Source of the DNA: Pyrinomonadaceae bacterium
Lineage (GTDB): Bacteria > Acidobacteriota > Blastocatellia > Pyrinomonadales > Pyrinomonadaceae
Assembly (NCBI GenBank): GCA_022843305.1
Contig: JALHNX010000012.1
Span: 1-52,642, forward strand
Reading direction: 5' to 3'
Length of the DNA: 52,642 bases
Below, piece by piece: positions 6,839 through 14,444 of the stretch. The notes under the pieces are model-generated. The model did no database searches. It was not told the origin of the DNA and worked only from the letters and a program-made list of their open reading frames with translations. The position numbers were made by a program, and so were the translations under genes. How positions within the stretch are numbered: the stretch's first letter is position 1; the number at the start of each line of letters is the position of its first letter.

Positions 6839-9800
6839 CTTCGTCTTCCTCCTCCAGTTTCGACATAAAGATCCACGTCTCCGGGTCGAGGAACTCACTC
6901 TTCGAGACCGGTGAAATTTTATCATCGGCTTTCAATTTGGAGTTCACCAGTGTCACAACTTCGGACACCGTCTTACCGTAAATGTCGTCTTCCGAGATGA
7001 TGCTGCCGAGGAGGAGTTTACCGATTGCCTTTTTCATCGAGCTATACGCCGTGTAACTCATTTGCTCGACGCCCTTGAACTCCTTCGACGTTTCCCAGAG
7101 ATACGGATTGCCATACCGAGCCAGATACGCCGCCTTCGCTTTCTCCAGACGCCCTTCGTTGATCTTTTTGATCATATCACGAGTTCCGCGATCGGCGAAA
7201 TTCTCCTTACGCCGGGCGATCTTTGTGATCTCCTGCATTTCGAGTTTCTTCTCTTTGATCTCCTCCAGCGCCTTGTCATCGAGTCGATACGCCCAGGACG
7301 TATTTTTTCGGGGATCCCAGGCACCACGGGTGTGACCCTGAAGCCTCGAATCTTCATTGGAAAAAAGGTGATAATCGCGGTCGACTCGCTCAATTTCACC
7401 CTTGACTCGTTTCCACGTGTGATCAATCCCGACGTGGGTCAATTTGAAATCGTGGTCTTTGGTATTCCAGTGCAAAAACGAGAAGTAAAATTTGATCTCA
7501 CGCTTGTCGTTGAGCACGATCCCGGTGTCCCAGATCTTCCTCAACTGCAAGAACTCTTTTTCACGATAGGAATATCCCAGAGCTCTTTCCAGAGCATAGC
7601 CGCGGATCTCCTCCAAATTCTCGGAGACATAAGCCTCGAGCTCCTGAGGATTGAGGAAGTCTTTCGACCTGGCACCTTTCGGCCAGTCTTCCCAGTCCTC
7701 GTGTTGGAAGATCGGCGTCCACAGAGTCCACTCACGTCCCGGGATATAGAACTCTTTTGTCCGCTCCACTTTCCACTCGTTTCGCGACCGGTAGAGGTCG
7801 ATCCTGGTGGTAAAAATGAAGTCTTCATTTGTCCGCTCGATGATGGTCCAATAATTGGTCCGGGCGGCAATCAACAGAGTCCGGTCATTCTTATACTTCG
7901 CGACGAGATCTTCGTCCAGCGTCAACTCCCTCGAGTCCGTTTTTCTCCGGAGTCCCCACTCTTTCATAGTCATTTTGAAAGTCGCCGCCTCGTCGGATTT
8001 AATTGACCGGTGGATCTTATTCTTGAACTTGAACCACTGGATCAGATCCGAAGCTTCACGGCGCAATTTGTACTCCGGAGTCTCGGTGTCTTCCTTCATC
8101 ATCTCGCCGATCAGGAGTTGAATAAACGGCTCTTCGTCCAGTCTTTCAGCTCGCTTCATATCGCGGACTCGTTTCAACAGGGGAAACATCGTCAAATACT
8201 GCCCGCGACTCAGGCGATCGGTCAAAAAGAAATCCACTTCTTCCAACGTGATCACGTCAAAAGCGAGGACCCCGTCATCGGACTTGTAGAGGGTGAACGA
8301 CGCCTTGGTCTTGTACTCCTCTTCCTCGACCCATTCGGATCTCCAACTGCCGGGGACTTTTCTCCACTGCGCCGGTTTCTTGTCCTGTCGTTTGTAGTGG
8401 ATCTGGAGACCGCCGTCGTCCTGAATTTTACTCAGAGTATATAACTTATAGTCTTCGGGATCCGATGCATTCTGGGGGTTTTTCCGGCTGTCCTCGTGGC
8501 GCCTGGCACCGCGTTCGATGAGACTAAAGAGGGCGATGATCCGGTCACCCACCGTGAGTTGTTTATTCGTTCGCTCACGCCACTGGGCAAAGGTTTCGCG
8601 ACCCGTCGTCAGGAGATAACTGGGATCGGCGTCGTGGACAAATCTAACGTGGTCTGACCACTGCGTGACGTCCATCAAATTGAGACCCAACTGCTGATAC
8701 TCCGGGAAAATTCCCGTCCGATCGACGATCCCCTGAAGCATAATCAGAGCTTTCGAATAATAGCCCATTCGCTTGTCGATCTTCTCTTTGACGTCCTCGT
8801 AGTCGTCGTCCTGGGGCGTCACGATATACTCGACTTCTTTTCCCCAGTCCCGCTCGTGGTCCGACCAGTTAGACGTGTCGATGCCCATTTTCTCAGCCAT
8901 TTCTTCGTTGACTTTTTTCTTCGACAAAAACGCGTCCCGGAACTCCTCTTTGGGTGGGAAGAAATAACCGCCGACTTCCCACTCGGGGCAGACCCGGAAC
9001 AACGAGTCACCGTTCCTGATCAACACGTAAGTTTTGAAGTTCCCGTCGTTCATCTCGCGGTTAATGATTTCACGCTCCTGAGCATCGCCGCCCATATTAT
9101 AGTCCTTGGGATTTCTACGCGGTTTGAGGACGACGATCCCCTTTGCCTCGGGTAACACCTGTCTCAGGTTCTTCGGATCGGCGAGGAGCCATTCGTCGAA
9201 CTGCTCGATCGTCCTGAAGTCGAGTCCGCCGTCCTCGGATTCCAGGGCACATTCCTCGTCCATACACAGCACCAGTTGACGGATCGTCAGGGGCACGTCA
9301 GCCGAGGCTGCGAGACCCATCTGGAGTTGAATAATTTGCTCACCCGTTCCAAGATATAAATTCAGCGTCCAGATGGCTTCCTCCAATTTCTTGACCGCGT
9401 CACCGAATCCGGTCATCGCCTCGAGCCACTTCTTCTGTTCGGCGACCAGGGCGGTGACTCGTTTCTTCTTGGCACCGAGCTCCAGTTGTCGGCGGGTGAC
9501 GTCGTTTCTCCGGTCGGCGATCTTCGATATAAAATCAGTCGCCTGCTCGAGCATCGTCGATGCCGGCTCGACACGGACCAGACCCACTTCCCTGTTTTCC
9601 AGGACGGGCTCCTCGACGATCTCCGGAGCTCCCTCGGTGATCTGCTTCTGAGTCTCGCCCTCAATTTCATTAGCCATTGCCTTGGGTCGAAATGCCCGGA
9701 CGATCCCCTCCAATTTTTGATTCTCGTCGTTGAGCTCTTTGGCAGTGGTAATCGAGTCGACCATCGCCTCTTGCATTTCGCGATCGCGAATGGCTCTGCC

Positions 9801-10052
9801 GTTCGGTTCAAACTCGTGCTCATTTAAGAACTCGTCCATTGTCGACGACCAGCTGCTGAGATCCTCTCTCCCTTCCTTGGGAAATGAGAAGCTGACTTTT
9901 CGACCTTTCACGTAGGTGACGAGGACCATAAGTCCCGACGTCAACTCGGCGTGTTTTGGATCGTCCGATGTCCGACGGAAATAATTTCCCGGGACCACGT
10001 CCTCTGTCCGATCCACTCTGGAGACCGGATTCAAATCGATAATATTATCCAT
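6831..10052 (-). CDS. Very large early hypothetical protein (1,073 aa)
   Basis: The largest gene of the early region. It is rich in Trp, Arg, Lys and Glu throughout, with coiled-coil-like stretches around residues 100-250 and a highly acidic end (LEEEDEDE). No polymerase, helicase, protease or nuclease signature was found. The start at 10052 follows GAGGAACAAAAC; the upstream gene stops at 10045. The even, repetitive alternation of short aromatic strands is unusual, but no family can be named. It lies among small replication-side genes, so a nucleic-acid role is a weak guess. Confidence 0.8.
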   Translation of the reverse strand: MDNIIDLNPVSRVDRTEDVVPGNYFRRTSDDPKHAELTSGLMVLVTYVKGRKVSFSFPKEGREDLSSWSSTMDEFLNEHEFEPNGRAIRDREMQEAMVDSITTAKELNDENQKLEGIVRAFRPKAMANEIEGETQKQITEGAPEIVEEPVLENREVGLVRVEPASTMLEQATDFISKIADRRNDVTRRQLELGAKKKRVTALVAEQKKWLEAMTGFGDAVKKLEEAIWTLNLYLGTGEQIIQLQMGLAASADVPLTIRQLVLCMDEECALESEDGGLDFRTIEQFDEWLLADPKNLRQVLPEAKGIVVLKPRRNPKDYNMGGDAQEREIINREMNDGNFKTYVLIRNGDSLFRVCPEWEVGGYFFPPKEEFRDAFLSKKKVNEEMAEKMGIDTSNWSDHERDWGKEVEYIVTPQDDDYEDVKEKIDKRMGYYSKALIMLQGIVDRTGIFPEYQQLGLNLMDVTQWSDHVRFVHDADPSYLLTTGRETFAQWRERTNKQLTVGDRIIALFSLIERGARRHEDSRKNPQNASDPEDYKLYTLSKIQDDGGLQIHYKRQDKKPAQWRKVPGSWRSEWVEEEEYKTKASFTLYKSDDGVLAFDVITLEEVDFFLTDRLSRGQYLTMFPLLKRVRDMKRAERLDEEPFIQLLIGEMMKEDTETPEYKLRREASDLIQWFKFKNKIHRSIKSDEAATFKMTMKEWGLRRKTDSRELTLDEDLVAKYKNDRTLLIAARTNYWTIIERTNEDFIFTTRIDLYRSRNEWKVERTKEFYIPGREWTLWTPIFQHEDWEDWPKGARSKDFLNPQELEAYVSENLEEIRGYALERALGYSYREKEFLQLRKIWDTGIVLNDKREIKFYFSFLHWNTKDHDFKLTHVGIDHTWKRVKGEIERVDRDYHLFSNEDSRLQGHTRGAWDPRKNTSWAYRLDDKALEEIKEKKLEMQEITKIARRKENFADRGTRDMIKKINEGRLEKAKAAYLARYGNPYLWETSKEFKGVEQMSYTAYSSMKKAIGKLLLGSIISEDDIYGKTVSEVVTLVNSKLKADDKISPVSKSEFLDPETWIFMSKLEEEDEDE

Positions 10053-10326
10053 TGTTTTGTTCCTCTTCGAAGTAATTTGTGTTGACGTGCTTTTCGATAT
10101 ATTTCTCAACCGCTGCTCGCTTCTCGTCATTGACGACGCCGTTGAGTAAATCCTCGCGGTAGCACTCAGCCCGCAAGGTGTTATGGACGAACCGATGAGC
10201 CTGGGCGATCTTCTTATTGATCATCGACTCATCAGCCTCCGTGACTTCAAAATCAACGCTCAGCACGAGTGGGTGATACTGCTTCACCTGCATCGTCTGC
10301 GTGACCGTGAACTTCGTGATTTTCAT
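10045..10326 (-). CDS. Hypothetical protein
   Basis: A 93-residue protein with an N-terminal strand-rich part (KITKFTVTQTMQVKQY) and helical remainder. GGAGGAAG precedes the ATG, which overlaps the upstream stop by 4 bases; its own stop overlaps the 1,073-residue gene. No family recognised. Confidence 0.65.
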   Translation of the reverse strand: MKITKFTVTQTMQVKQYHPLVLSVDFEVTEADESMINKKIAQAHRFVHNTLRAECYREDLLNGVVNDEKRAAVEKYIEKHVNTNYFEEEQNNG

Positions 10327-10658
10327 TTCTTCCTCCAGTCGCCCCAGCCTTCCCGGGACATTTGAAATTCGTTCCGTTTCATCTTTGCATAATACTCTTC
10401 TTTCGGGTAGACTTCAACCCGGCGACCTGATGCTTCCGAACTTTTTTTGAACTGCTCGACGTCCTCATCTTCGCAGTTCCAGTGGGAGACTTCCTCGTCA
10501 CCCCTGAAGATCACGAGCACGCTCTCTCCAGACGACTTGAGCCGGCGTTCTACCGGCTTTTTGATTGGAGACCCCTTTAGGGGGGTCTCCAGGATTTTCT
10601 TAGGTTTGTCGAGATCCTCGAGCATCGCCAACAGGGGCATCGAGTTTTTCTTCGCCAT
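10323..10658 (-). CDS. Hypothetical protein with intragenic hairpin
   Basis: A 111-residue basic protein with no known family. Its coding sequence contains a 9-bp inverted repeat (GGAGACCCC/GGGGTCTCC at 10567-10590) that would form a stable mRNA hairpin but has no U-run after it. AGGTGAAATAACG precedes the ATG at 10658. It is in the overlapping block that starts with gene 10661-11398. Confidence 0.62.
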   Translation of the reverse strand: MAKKNSMPLLAMLEDLDKPKKILETPLKGSPIKKPVERRLKSSGESVLVIFRGDEEVSHWNCEDEDVEQFKKSSEASGRRVEVYPKEEYYAKMKRNEFQMSREGWGDWRKK

Positions 10659-10660
10659 CG

Positions 10661-11398
10661 TTATTTCACCTCTTCGACCAATTTGTAGGCACTGTAGACT
10701 TTGGAGCGGGGAGCGAAGAACCGGTCGTTCAACTTGCCGTTGACCATCGTCGAGACGTGACCCTTGGTGAACACCAGGTAAGTCCCCGTCGTCAATTTCT
10801 TCATCAAGCCGCCCAGTGTTTTCGCGTCGTAGATCTCTTTCGATTTGACCGCTTCAAATTTTCGACCGCCGAGCGACTTTTTGATCGCCAGGTGCGACTG
10901 AAGAAAAGCACCTTTTTTCTCCTGACGACCGACCTCGGTCGCCATAATTTCGTGGGCTTCGTCGTAACTGATCCCGAGGGAGACCGCGGTGGCGACGACG
11001 GTGCAGTCGTTGTTTTCTTTGGCGCCCTTCGACGATTTACCCGCACCGGCACTGTTGTAGTTGAATTTCGCGACCAGTTCCGGATTGAACTTGTTGACGC
11101 GTTTGACGTGTCGGTGACCGGCGACGATCGCCAGAATCAAATTTTCTTCACCGCGAACTACCGCGTTATGGAGATTGCGATCCAGGACGTGCCAGTTGAT
11201 CCCCTGATAGTTGAAGTAAACTCTTTCCTGACCGAACTTCGCACCGTCGTAGGCTTCGAGTTGAATGCCGAACTGCGACCCGTCTTCCAACTGGAGTTTC
11301 GCTCTGACCTGTGTTCCCCACCAGCTGACCTGTTTCGGCGCTGCGTTGCCCTTTGTCTTCCAACCCTGAAGTTCTTTACCATTAAAATTGATTTTCAT
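10661..11398 (-). CDS. Papain-like cysteine peptidase-fold protein
   Basis: A 245-residue protein. Residues 1-110 are unrecognised and strand-rich. The C-terminal half has the order of a papain-like peptidase: Cys132 at the start of a helix (NNDCTVVATAVSLG), His214 in TKGHVSTMV, and Asn224/Asp225 in KLNDRFF, ending with YSAYKLVE. This triad pattern supports a protease or transglutaminase-like enzyme; the target is unknown. The ATG at 11398 follows TTCTAAGGAGCAAAAA; it has its own family promoter. An upstream frame to 11521 crosses the promoter and is rejected. Confidence 0.6.
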   Translation of the reverse strand: MKINFNGKELQGWKTKGNAAPKQVSWWGTQVRAKLQLEDGSQFGIQLEAYDGAKFGQERVYFNYQGINWHVLDRNLHNAVVRGEENLILAIVAGHRHVKRVNKFNPELVAKFNYNSAGAGKSSKGAKENNDCTVVATAVSLGISYDEAHEIMATEVGRQEKKGAFLQSHLAIKKSLGGRKFEAVKSKEIYDAKTLGGLMKKLTTGTYLVFTKGHVSTMVNGKLNDRFFAPRSKVYSAYKLVEEVK

Positions 11399-11454
11399 TT
11401 TTTGCTCCTTAGAATTTTTGCTCAAAATTCGTTGCTCTGTTGCAACTTGAGAAT

Positions 11455-11486
11455 ACTGTATCATAGAAAATTCTAAAAGTAAACCC
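11455..11486 (-). promoter_or_regulatory. Early-type promoter (family copy 4)
   Basis: -35 TTTACT, 17-bp spacer with TTTAGAATTTTCT, -10 TACAGT, minus strand. Its leader has a GTTGC/GCAAC hairpin, then TTTTGAGC and the TTCTAAGGAGC ribosome-binding site of the peptidase-fold gene. Confidence 0.82.
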
Positions 11487-11518
11487 ATCGAGAAACTTTT
11501 TTGAAAATTATTTTTGGA

Positions 11519-11553
11519 CATAAAATAAGGGCATCGAAACCGGGTGGCTCGAT
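11519..11553 (-). terminator. Rho-independent terminator of the small RNA
   Basis: A 12-bp stem (TAAGGGCATCGA with its complement) and 11-nt loop, followed on the minus strand by TTATTTTA. There is no T-run on the other side, so it acts leftward. Confidence 0.85.
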
Positions 11554-11602
11554 GCCCTTATAAATTCTAAGGAACCTTGGTAGGCTCTTATAATTTTGAG
11601 CA
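11521..11602 (-). ncRNA. Predicted antisense small RNA, complementary to shared SD leader
   Basis: A stand-alone transcription unit of about 80 nt: promoter at 11608-11640, no open reading frame of note, terminator stem TAAGGGCATCGA/TCGATGCCCTTA with TTATTTTA after it. The RNA contains GUUCCUUAGAAUUU, which pairs over 14 nt (one G-U) with AAAUUCUAAGGAGC, the Shine-Dalgarno leader shared by many genes here. Its first bases, GCUCAAAAUU, are complementary to AAUUUUGAGC, a second motif found in three of those leaders. It can also fold locally (GCUC/GAGC; CCUUA/UAAGG). A trans-acting translational repressor is the natural reading; experiment is lacking. Confidence 0.7.
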
Positions 11603-11607
11603 GAATT

Positions 11608-11640
11608 ATCGTATCACAGGTGAACCTACGTGTAAACCCC
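11608..11640 (-). promoter_or_regulatory. Promoter of the small RNA (family copy 5)
   Basis: GGGG, -35 TTTACA, 17-bp spacer, -10 TACGAT, minus strand. It has the same GGGG start and upstream A/T tract as the other family members, but the spacer lacks TTTAGAATTTT. It begins at the stop codon of gene 11640-12224. Confidence 0.75.
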
Positions 11641-12224
11641 TATTTGAAAAAATTTTTCAACGCAGTCTCCGCATTGGCTTCACCCTTGTAGAAGACCAGG
11701 ACACGCTCAATTCCATAGAAGGCGTGGAGGAGCTTTCGCTGAAATCTCCAACGGGCTGCCCCGCTCGTGTAGCGCGACTTGGCGTCCGCGTACACCGGGA
11801 TCCCCCGATGCTCGAAGACGTAGTCGAGGACCGAAGCTCCGATGTCCACGCCGTTATGCTCAAACCTGAACTCCACCTGTCGCCGGAGTTGTGAAATAAC
11901 TCCGTGCTTCTGGAGATCTTTCAACTGGAGCCAGATGATATATTCCCACTCCGATTGCCAAGTTCCCTCATTGTTCTTAAATATCCGATTTCTGAGCTTC
12001 GACGCCTTCTTCGGCGCTTCTACACCCTTTATATCGGATTCACCAGTCAAATGCAGCTCATTTGAGCAGGTTTTAGGATCGAGTCCAGGGGATAATATCT
12101 TCCCGGATCCGGATTTCAACACGGATTTCATATAAGCATCGTAGAGTGTGACGCCGTCCGGTGTCTTTAACTTTTTCAACAGGGGATCGTTGGGATCCAT
12201 TCGCGATGAGCCATTTCTTCCCAT
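11640..12224 (-). CDS. DUF1064-like nuclease-fold protein
   Basis: A 194-residue protein. From about residue 85 it matches the DUF1064 pattern: QSEWEYIIWLQLKDLQKHGVI, QLRRQVEFRF, then DYVFEHRGIPVYADAKSR and a long amphipathic end FQRKLLHAFYGIERVLVF. This family is thought to have a restriction-endonuclease-like fold (the E...D...AK spacing fits) and occurs in phage replication regions. The N-terminal ~70 residues are unusual: that DNA (12051-12100) carries the dispersed GCAGGTTTTA...GATAATATCT element on the opposite strand. The start is coupled to the upstream stop as TAATG. Confidence 0.65.
   Translation of the reverse strand: MGRNGSSRMDPNDPLLKKLKTPDGVTLYDAYMKSVLKSGSGKILSPGLDPKTCSNELHLTGESDIKGVEAPKKASKLRNRIFKNNEGTWQSEWEYIIWLQLKDLQKHGVISQLRRQVEFRFEHNGVDIGASVLDYVFEHRGIPVYADAKSRYTSGAARWRFQRKLLHAFYGIERVLVFYKGEANAETALKNFFK
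12051..12100 (+). repeat. Dispersed 45-bp element, copy 1 (intragenic)
   Basis: ATGCAG, then GCAGGTTTTA (12066-12075), 15 bp including CGAGTCC, then GATAATATCT (12091-12100). It lies antisense inside the DUF1064-like gene. Confidence 0.7.
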
Positions 12225-12724
12225 TAACTTTTCTTATCGAGCCAGTTGGGATCAAATTCCGGGTCGGCGGCGGCGATCACCGGGACTTCGACTTTATCCT
12301 GAACTTTTGGTTTCTCGATGAACGGGACAATTTTCGCCGCCGCGATATTCGGGTTCTGCTTCTCCAATTCGACGAGTTCTTCGTGGGTCAAATCTTTCGA
12401 TGCGTGGACGGCGTACTTCGACGTAAAATACGTGATCTCACTGTGACCCACTCCGTCGAGCTCGGTGACCAATTGTCTGTTGACAGCCGATCGCTCCGAA
12501 GCCATCCAGACGGCGGTTTCTTTGACCGTGTTCTTTTTGAAATTCAAGACGCGGATCGCCGAGTGCCAGAGAAATTTTCCGTCCTCGGTGGAGATCATCG
12601 TCGCGACGAGCATCACTCGTTGTTTGTCCATTTTTACTTTGACCGGGTGGTTCCATTTGACTTGCAATTCTTCCTGTGTGATGACGGGAAATTTCATACA
12701 AAGTTTGGCATAGTTCGGTGTCAT
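12224..12724 (-). CDS. Hypothetical protein controlled by GTGAAACA operators
   Basis: A 166-residue protein with no recognised family. The sequence alternates strands and helices and ends in a Lys/Pro-rich linker and DPEFDPNWLDKKS. GAGGAGAAAAAATT precedes the ATG at 12724. Its promoter (12753-12781) is bracketed by inverted GTGAAACA/TGTTTCAC sites, so it is likely repressed or activated by a dedicated DNA-binding protein. It heads the block of overlapping genes that continues leftward through DUF1064. Confidence 0.68.
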   Translation of the reverse strand: MTPNYAKLCMKFPVITQEELQVKWNHPVKVKMDKQRVMLVATMISTEDGKFLWHSAIRVLNFKKNTVKETAVWMASERSAVNRQLVTELDGVGHSEITYFTSKYAVHASKDLTHEELVELEKQNPNIAAAKIVPFIEKPKVQDKVEVPVIAAADPEFDPNWLDKKS

Positions 12725-12738
12725 AATTTTTTCTCCTC

Positions 12739-12781
12739 GTGAAACAGTTCAAATTTTATCATAGAAGACGTTGTTTCACAA
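12739..12781 (-). promoter_or_regulatory. Promoter with paired GTGAAACA operators
   Basis: Minus strand -35 TTGTGA (12776-12781), 17-bp spacer, -10 TAAAAT (12753-12758). GTGAAACA sites in inverted orientation at 12739-12746 and 12772-12779, 33 bp apart, cover the -35 and the region just downstream of the start. This is not the TTTACT promoter family. Confidence 0.65.
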
Positions 12782-12819
12782 ATACGACTCTAAGTCTATA
12801 TAAACAAATGACTTGTAAA

Positions 12820-12869
12820 ATGCAGCCAGTTTAAGCAGGTTTTATCGATCAGCCCATATATCTATATCT
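12820..12869 (+). repeat. Dispersed 45-bp element, copy 2
   Basis: ATGCAGCCAGTTTAAGCAGG...TTTTA, 15-bp gap, then ATCTATATCT, a diverged form of GATAATATCT. Part of island R1. Confidence 0.65.
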
Positions 12870-13043
12870 TGGAATTTTGGACTTTTATAAGTCTATATTT
12901 TGTATAGACTTAGCATTTCGAAAAACTGCCAAAAACAGGCTTTTTACTGACTTTTTCGATTTGCATCAATTTTTTTGTGTCACGTCTGATACACGTGTTT
13001 CACAGAACTTGTATCAGACGTGACACGGTGACACAAAAGTCGA

Positions 13044-14444
13044 TCAAATATCGTGATGCAAATTGTCAAATCGGGTCGACGGTTTGTCGAATCTGAGGAA
13101 CTCAGTTCCGGTCGGACCATTACGATTTTTGGCAAAAATTGCCTCGGCAATATTCGTGTCCGGAGTCTCTTCAGTCTCCTTGTAGTAGTCTTCTCGGTAG
13201 ACAAAAAGCACGACATCGGCGTCCTGCTCGATCGCCCCCGACTCTCTGAGATCCGACATCATCGGACGGTGTTTCGACGCTCCTCCCCGATTTTCCGGGT
13301 TGCGGTTGAGTTGGGAAACGACGATCAACGGGACTTTGTATTCTTTGGCGATCGCCTTTAACTCCCTCGAGATCTGGGTCACCTCCTGTTGACGGTTGTC
13401 GTTCCTCAGGAGATTTCCCGACATCAACTGCATATAGTCGACGACAATGAGACCCAACTTCCCGGGTTTTATGTCTTTGACGAGGCGACGTAATTTGAAT
13501 CGCATATACGTCGTCGTGATCGCCGGAGTGTCGATGATGTGAATATTGGCTGAGTCGAGTCGAGCCTTCGCCTCCATCACCCGAGCTTTCTCAGCCACAG
13601 TCAATTGCCAAGTCCTCATCTGGAGAGAGTCAACCCTGGCTTCTGAGGCGAGCATACGATCGACGAGTTCATCTTCACTCATTTCCAGTGAAAACACGGC
13701 GACGTGCTGCCCGTCCAAAATAGCTGAGTTCTGGGCGATAGTCAACGACAACGCCGTCTTACCCATCGAAGGTCGCCCGGCGACGATGATCAGGTTGGTG
13801 TCCTGAAGCCCTGACATCTTCTCGTCGAGAGCTTCGAGACCGGTCGTCCGACCAATGATCCCCTTATCGGATTCGGAGATCGCGATCGCCTGATTGATCC
13901 TCGCTTGCGTCAGTGACGCGACCTTTTTGAAGCCGCCTGAGACATCTTCTTCTGCCAGCTCGAATATCTTATTCTCCGCATATAAAACAGTCTCCTCCGC
14001 CTCCTCTTCCTCAGCCAATGCCCGACTCGTGATCTCGTTGCAGGCTTTGATCAAATTGCGGACCCGGGACTTAGCCTTGACCGTGTCGACGTACTCGTCG
14101 ACCGTCGTGAAATGCGGCAGTCCATAAGTCAGGTTGGTGATCGTCGCAATCCCGCCGATGGTTTCCAATGAGGAGCCGTCTTTCTTCAGCTCCTCCCCGA
14201 TCGAGATGGGATTGATCGTCTTCTCCGGATTCATCGAGACCGCAGTCATCGCCTTGAAAATACTCCGATTCAACGGCGAATAAAAATGGTCACTCTTCAG
14301 CCCCCGGTCGACGACATCGACAAAGACGTTGTTGTCGAGAATAATTGCCCCCAAAATAACGCGTTCCGATTCCGGACTGGAGGGGAGCGGTTTCTCCAGA
14401 TAGGCGTCGGGATAATTAGTCGGTGGTGGTTCTTGACTCGACAT
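13044..14444 (-). CDS. dnaB: Replicative DNA helicase, DnaB family
   Basis: A 466-residue DnaB-type hexameric 5'-3' helicase of full length. The N-terminal domain (residues ~20-125, ESERVILGAIILDNNVF) is present. The RecA-like domain has Walker A GRPSMGKT at 223-230, VAVFSLEMS after it, Walker B LIVVDYMQLM, and the VVSQLNR and DADVVLFVYR motifs. It unwinds the replication fork ahead of the phage polymerase. Its start overlaps the end of gene 14416-14859. An initiator-like gene with internal iterons lies two genes upstream, a lambda O-P-helicase style arrangement. No intein or truncation is seen. Confidence 0.95.
   Translation of the reverse strand: MSSQEPPPTNYPDAYLEKPLPSSPESERVILGAIILDNNVFVDVVDRGLKSDHFYSPLNRSIFKAMTAVSMNPEKTINPISIGEELKKDGSSLETIGGIATITNLTYGLPHFTTVDEYVDTVKAKSRVRNLIKACNEITSRALAEEEEAEETVLYAENKIFELAEEDVSGGFKKVASLTQARINQAIAISESDKGIIGRTTGLEALDEKMSGLQDTNLIIVAGRPSMGKTALSLTIAQNSAILDGQHVAVFSLEMSEDELVDRMLASEARVDSLQMRTWQLTVAEKARVMEAKARLDSANIHIIDTPAITTTYMRFKLRRLVKDIKPGKLGLIVVDYMQLMSGNLLRNDNRQQEVTQISRELKAIAKEYKVPLIVVSQLNRNPENRGGASKHRPMMSDLRESGAIEQDADVVLFVYREDYYKETEETPDTNIAEAIFAKNRNGPTGTEFLRFDKPSTRFDNLHHDI

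Larger units (their letters stand above)
12739..13026. repeat. Regulatory island R1 with 50-bp inverted repeat
   Basis: Non-coding ~290 bp. In order: GTGAAACA operators, TAAGTCTATA, the dispersed element (12820-12869), TAAGTCTATA repeats in direct and inverted orientation (12792, 12889, 12908), and a 50-bp inverted repeat at 12977-13026 with perfect 17-bp arms (GTGTCACGTCTGATACA) around GTGTTTCAC. Island R2 at 49930-50219 has the same order of parts. Confidence 0.75.

Noticed and set aside
7062-8006. 314-residue plus-strand frame opposite the 1,073-residue gene
   Set aside because: No ribosome-binding site, composition mirrors the minus-strand gene, and it overlaps a well-supported coding region fully.
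10567-10590. Intragenic GGAGACCCC/GGGGTCTCC hairpin as a terminator
   Set aside because: It is inside an intact gene and no U-run follows it on the minus strand.
12051-12100. CGAGTCC within the dispersed element as a tRNA T-arm (attachment site remnant)
   Set aside because: Only seven bases resemble a T-loop; no acceptor, D or anticodon arm and no integrase are present.
12820-12869. Dispersed element as a phage-specific late promoter
   Set aside because: Copies point in both senses relative to genes, and several would transcribe antisense to neighbouring genes; -10/-35 logic is not consistent.
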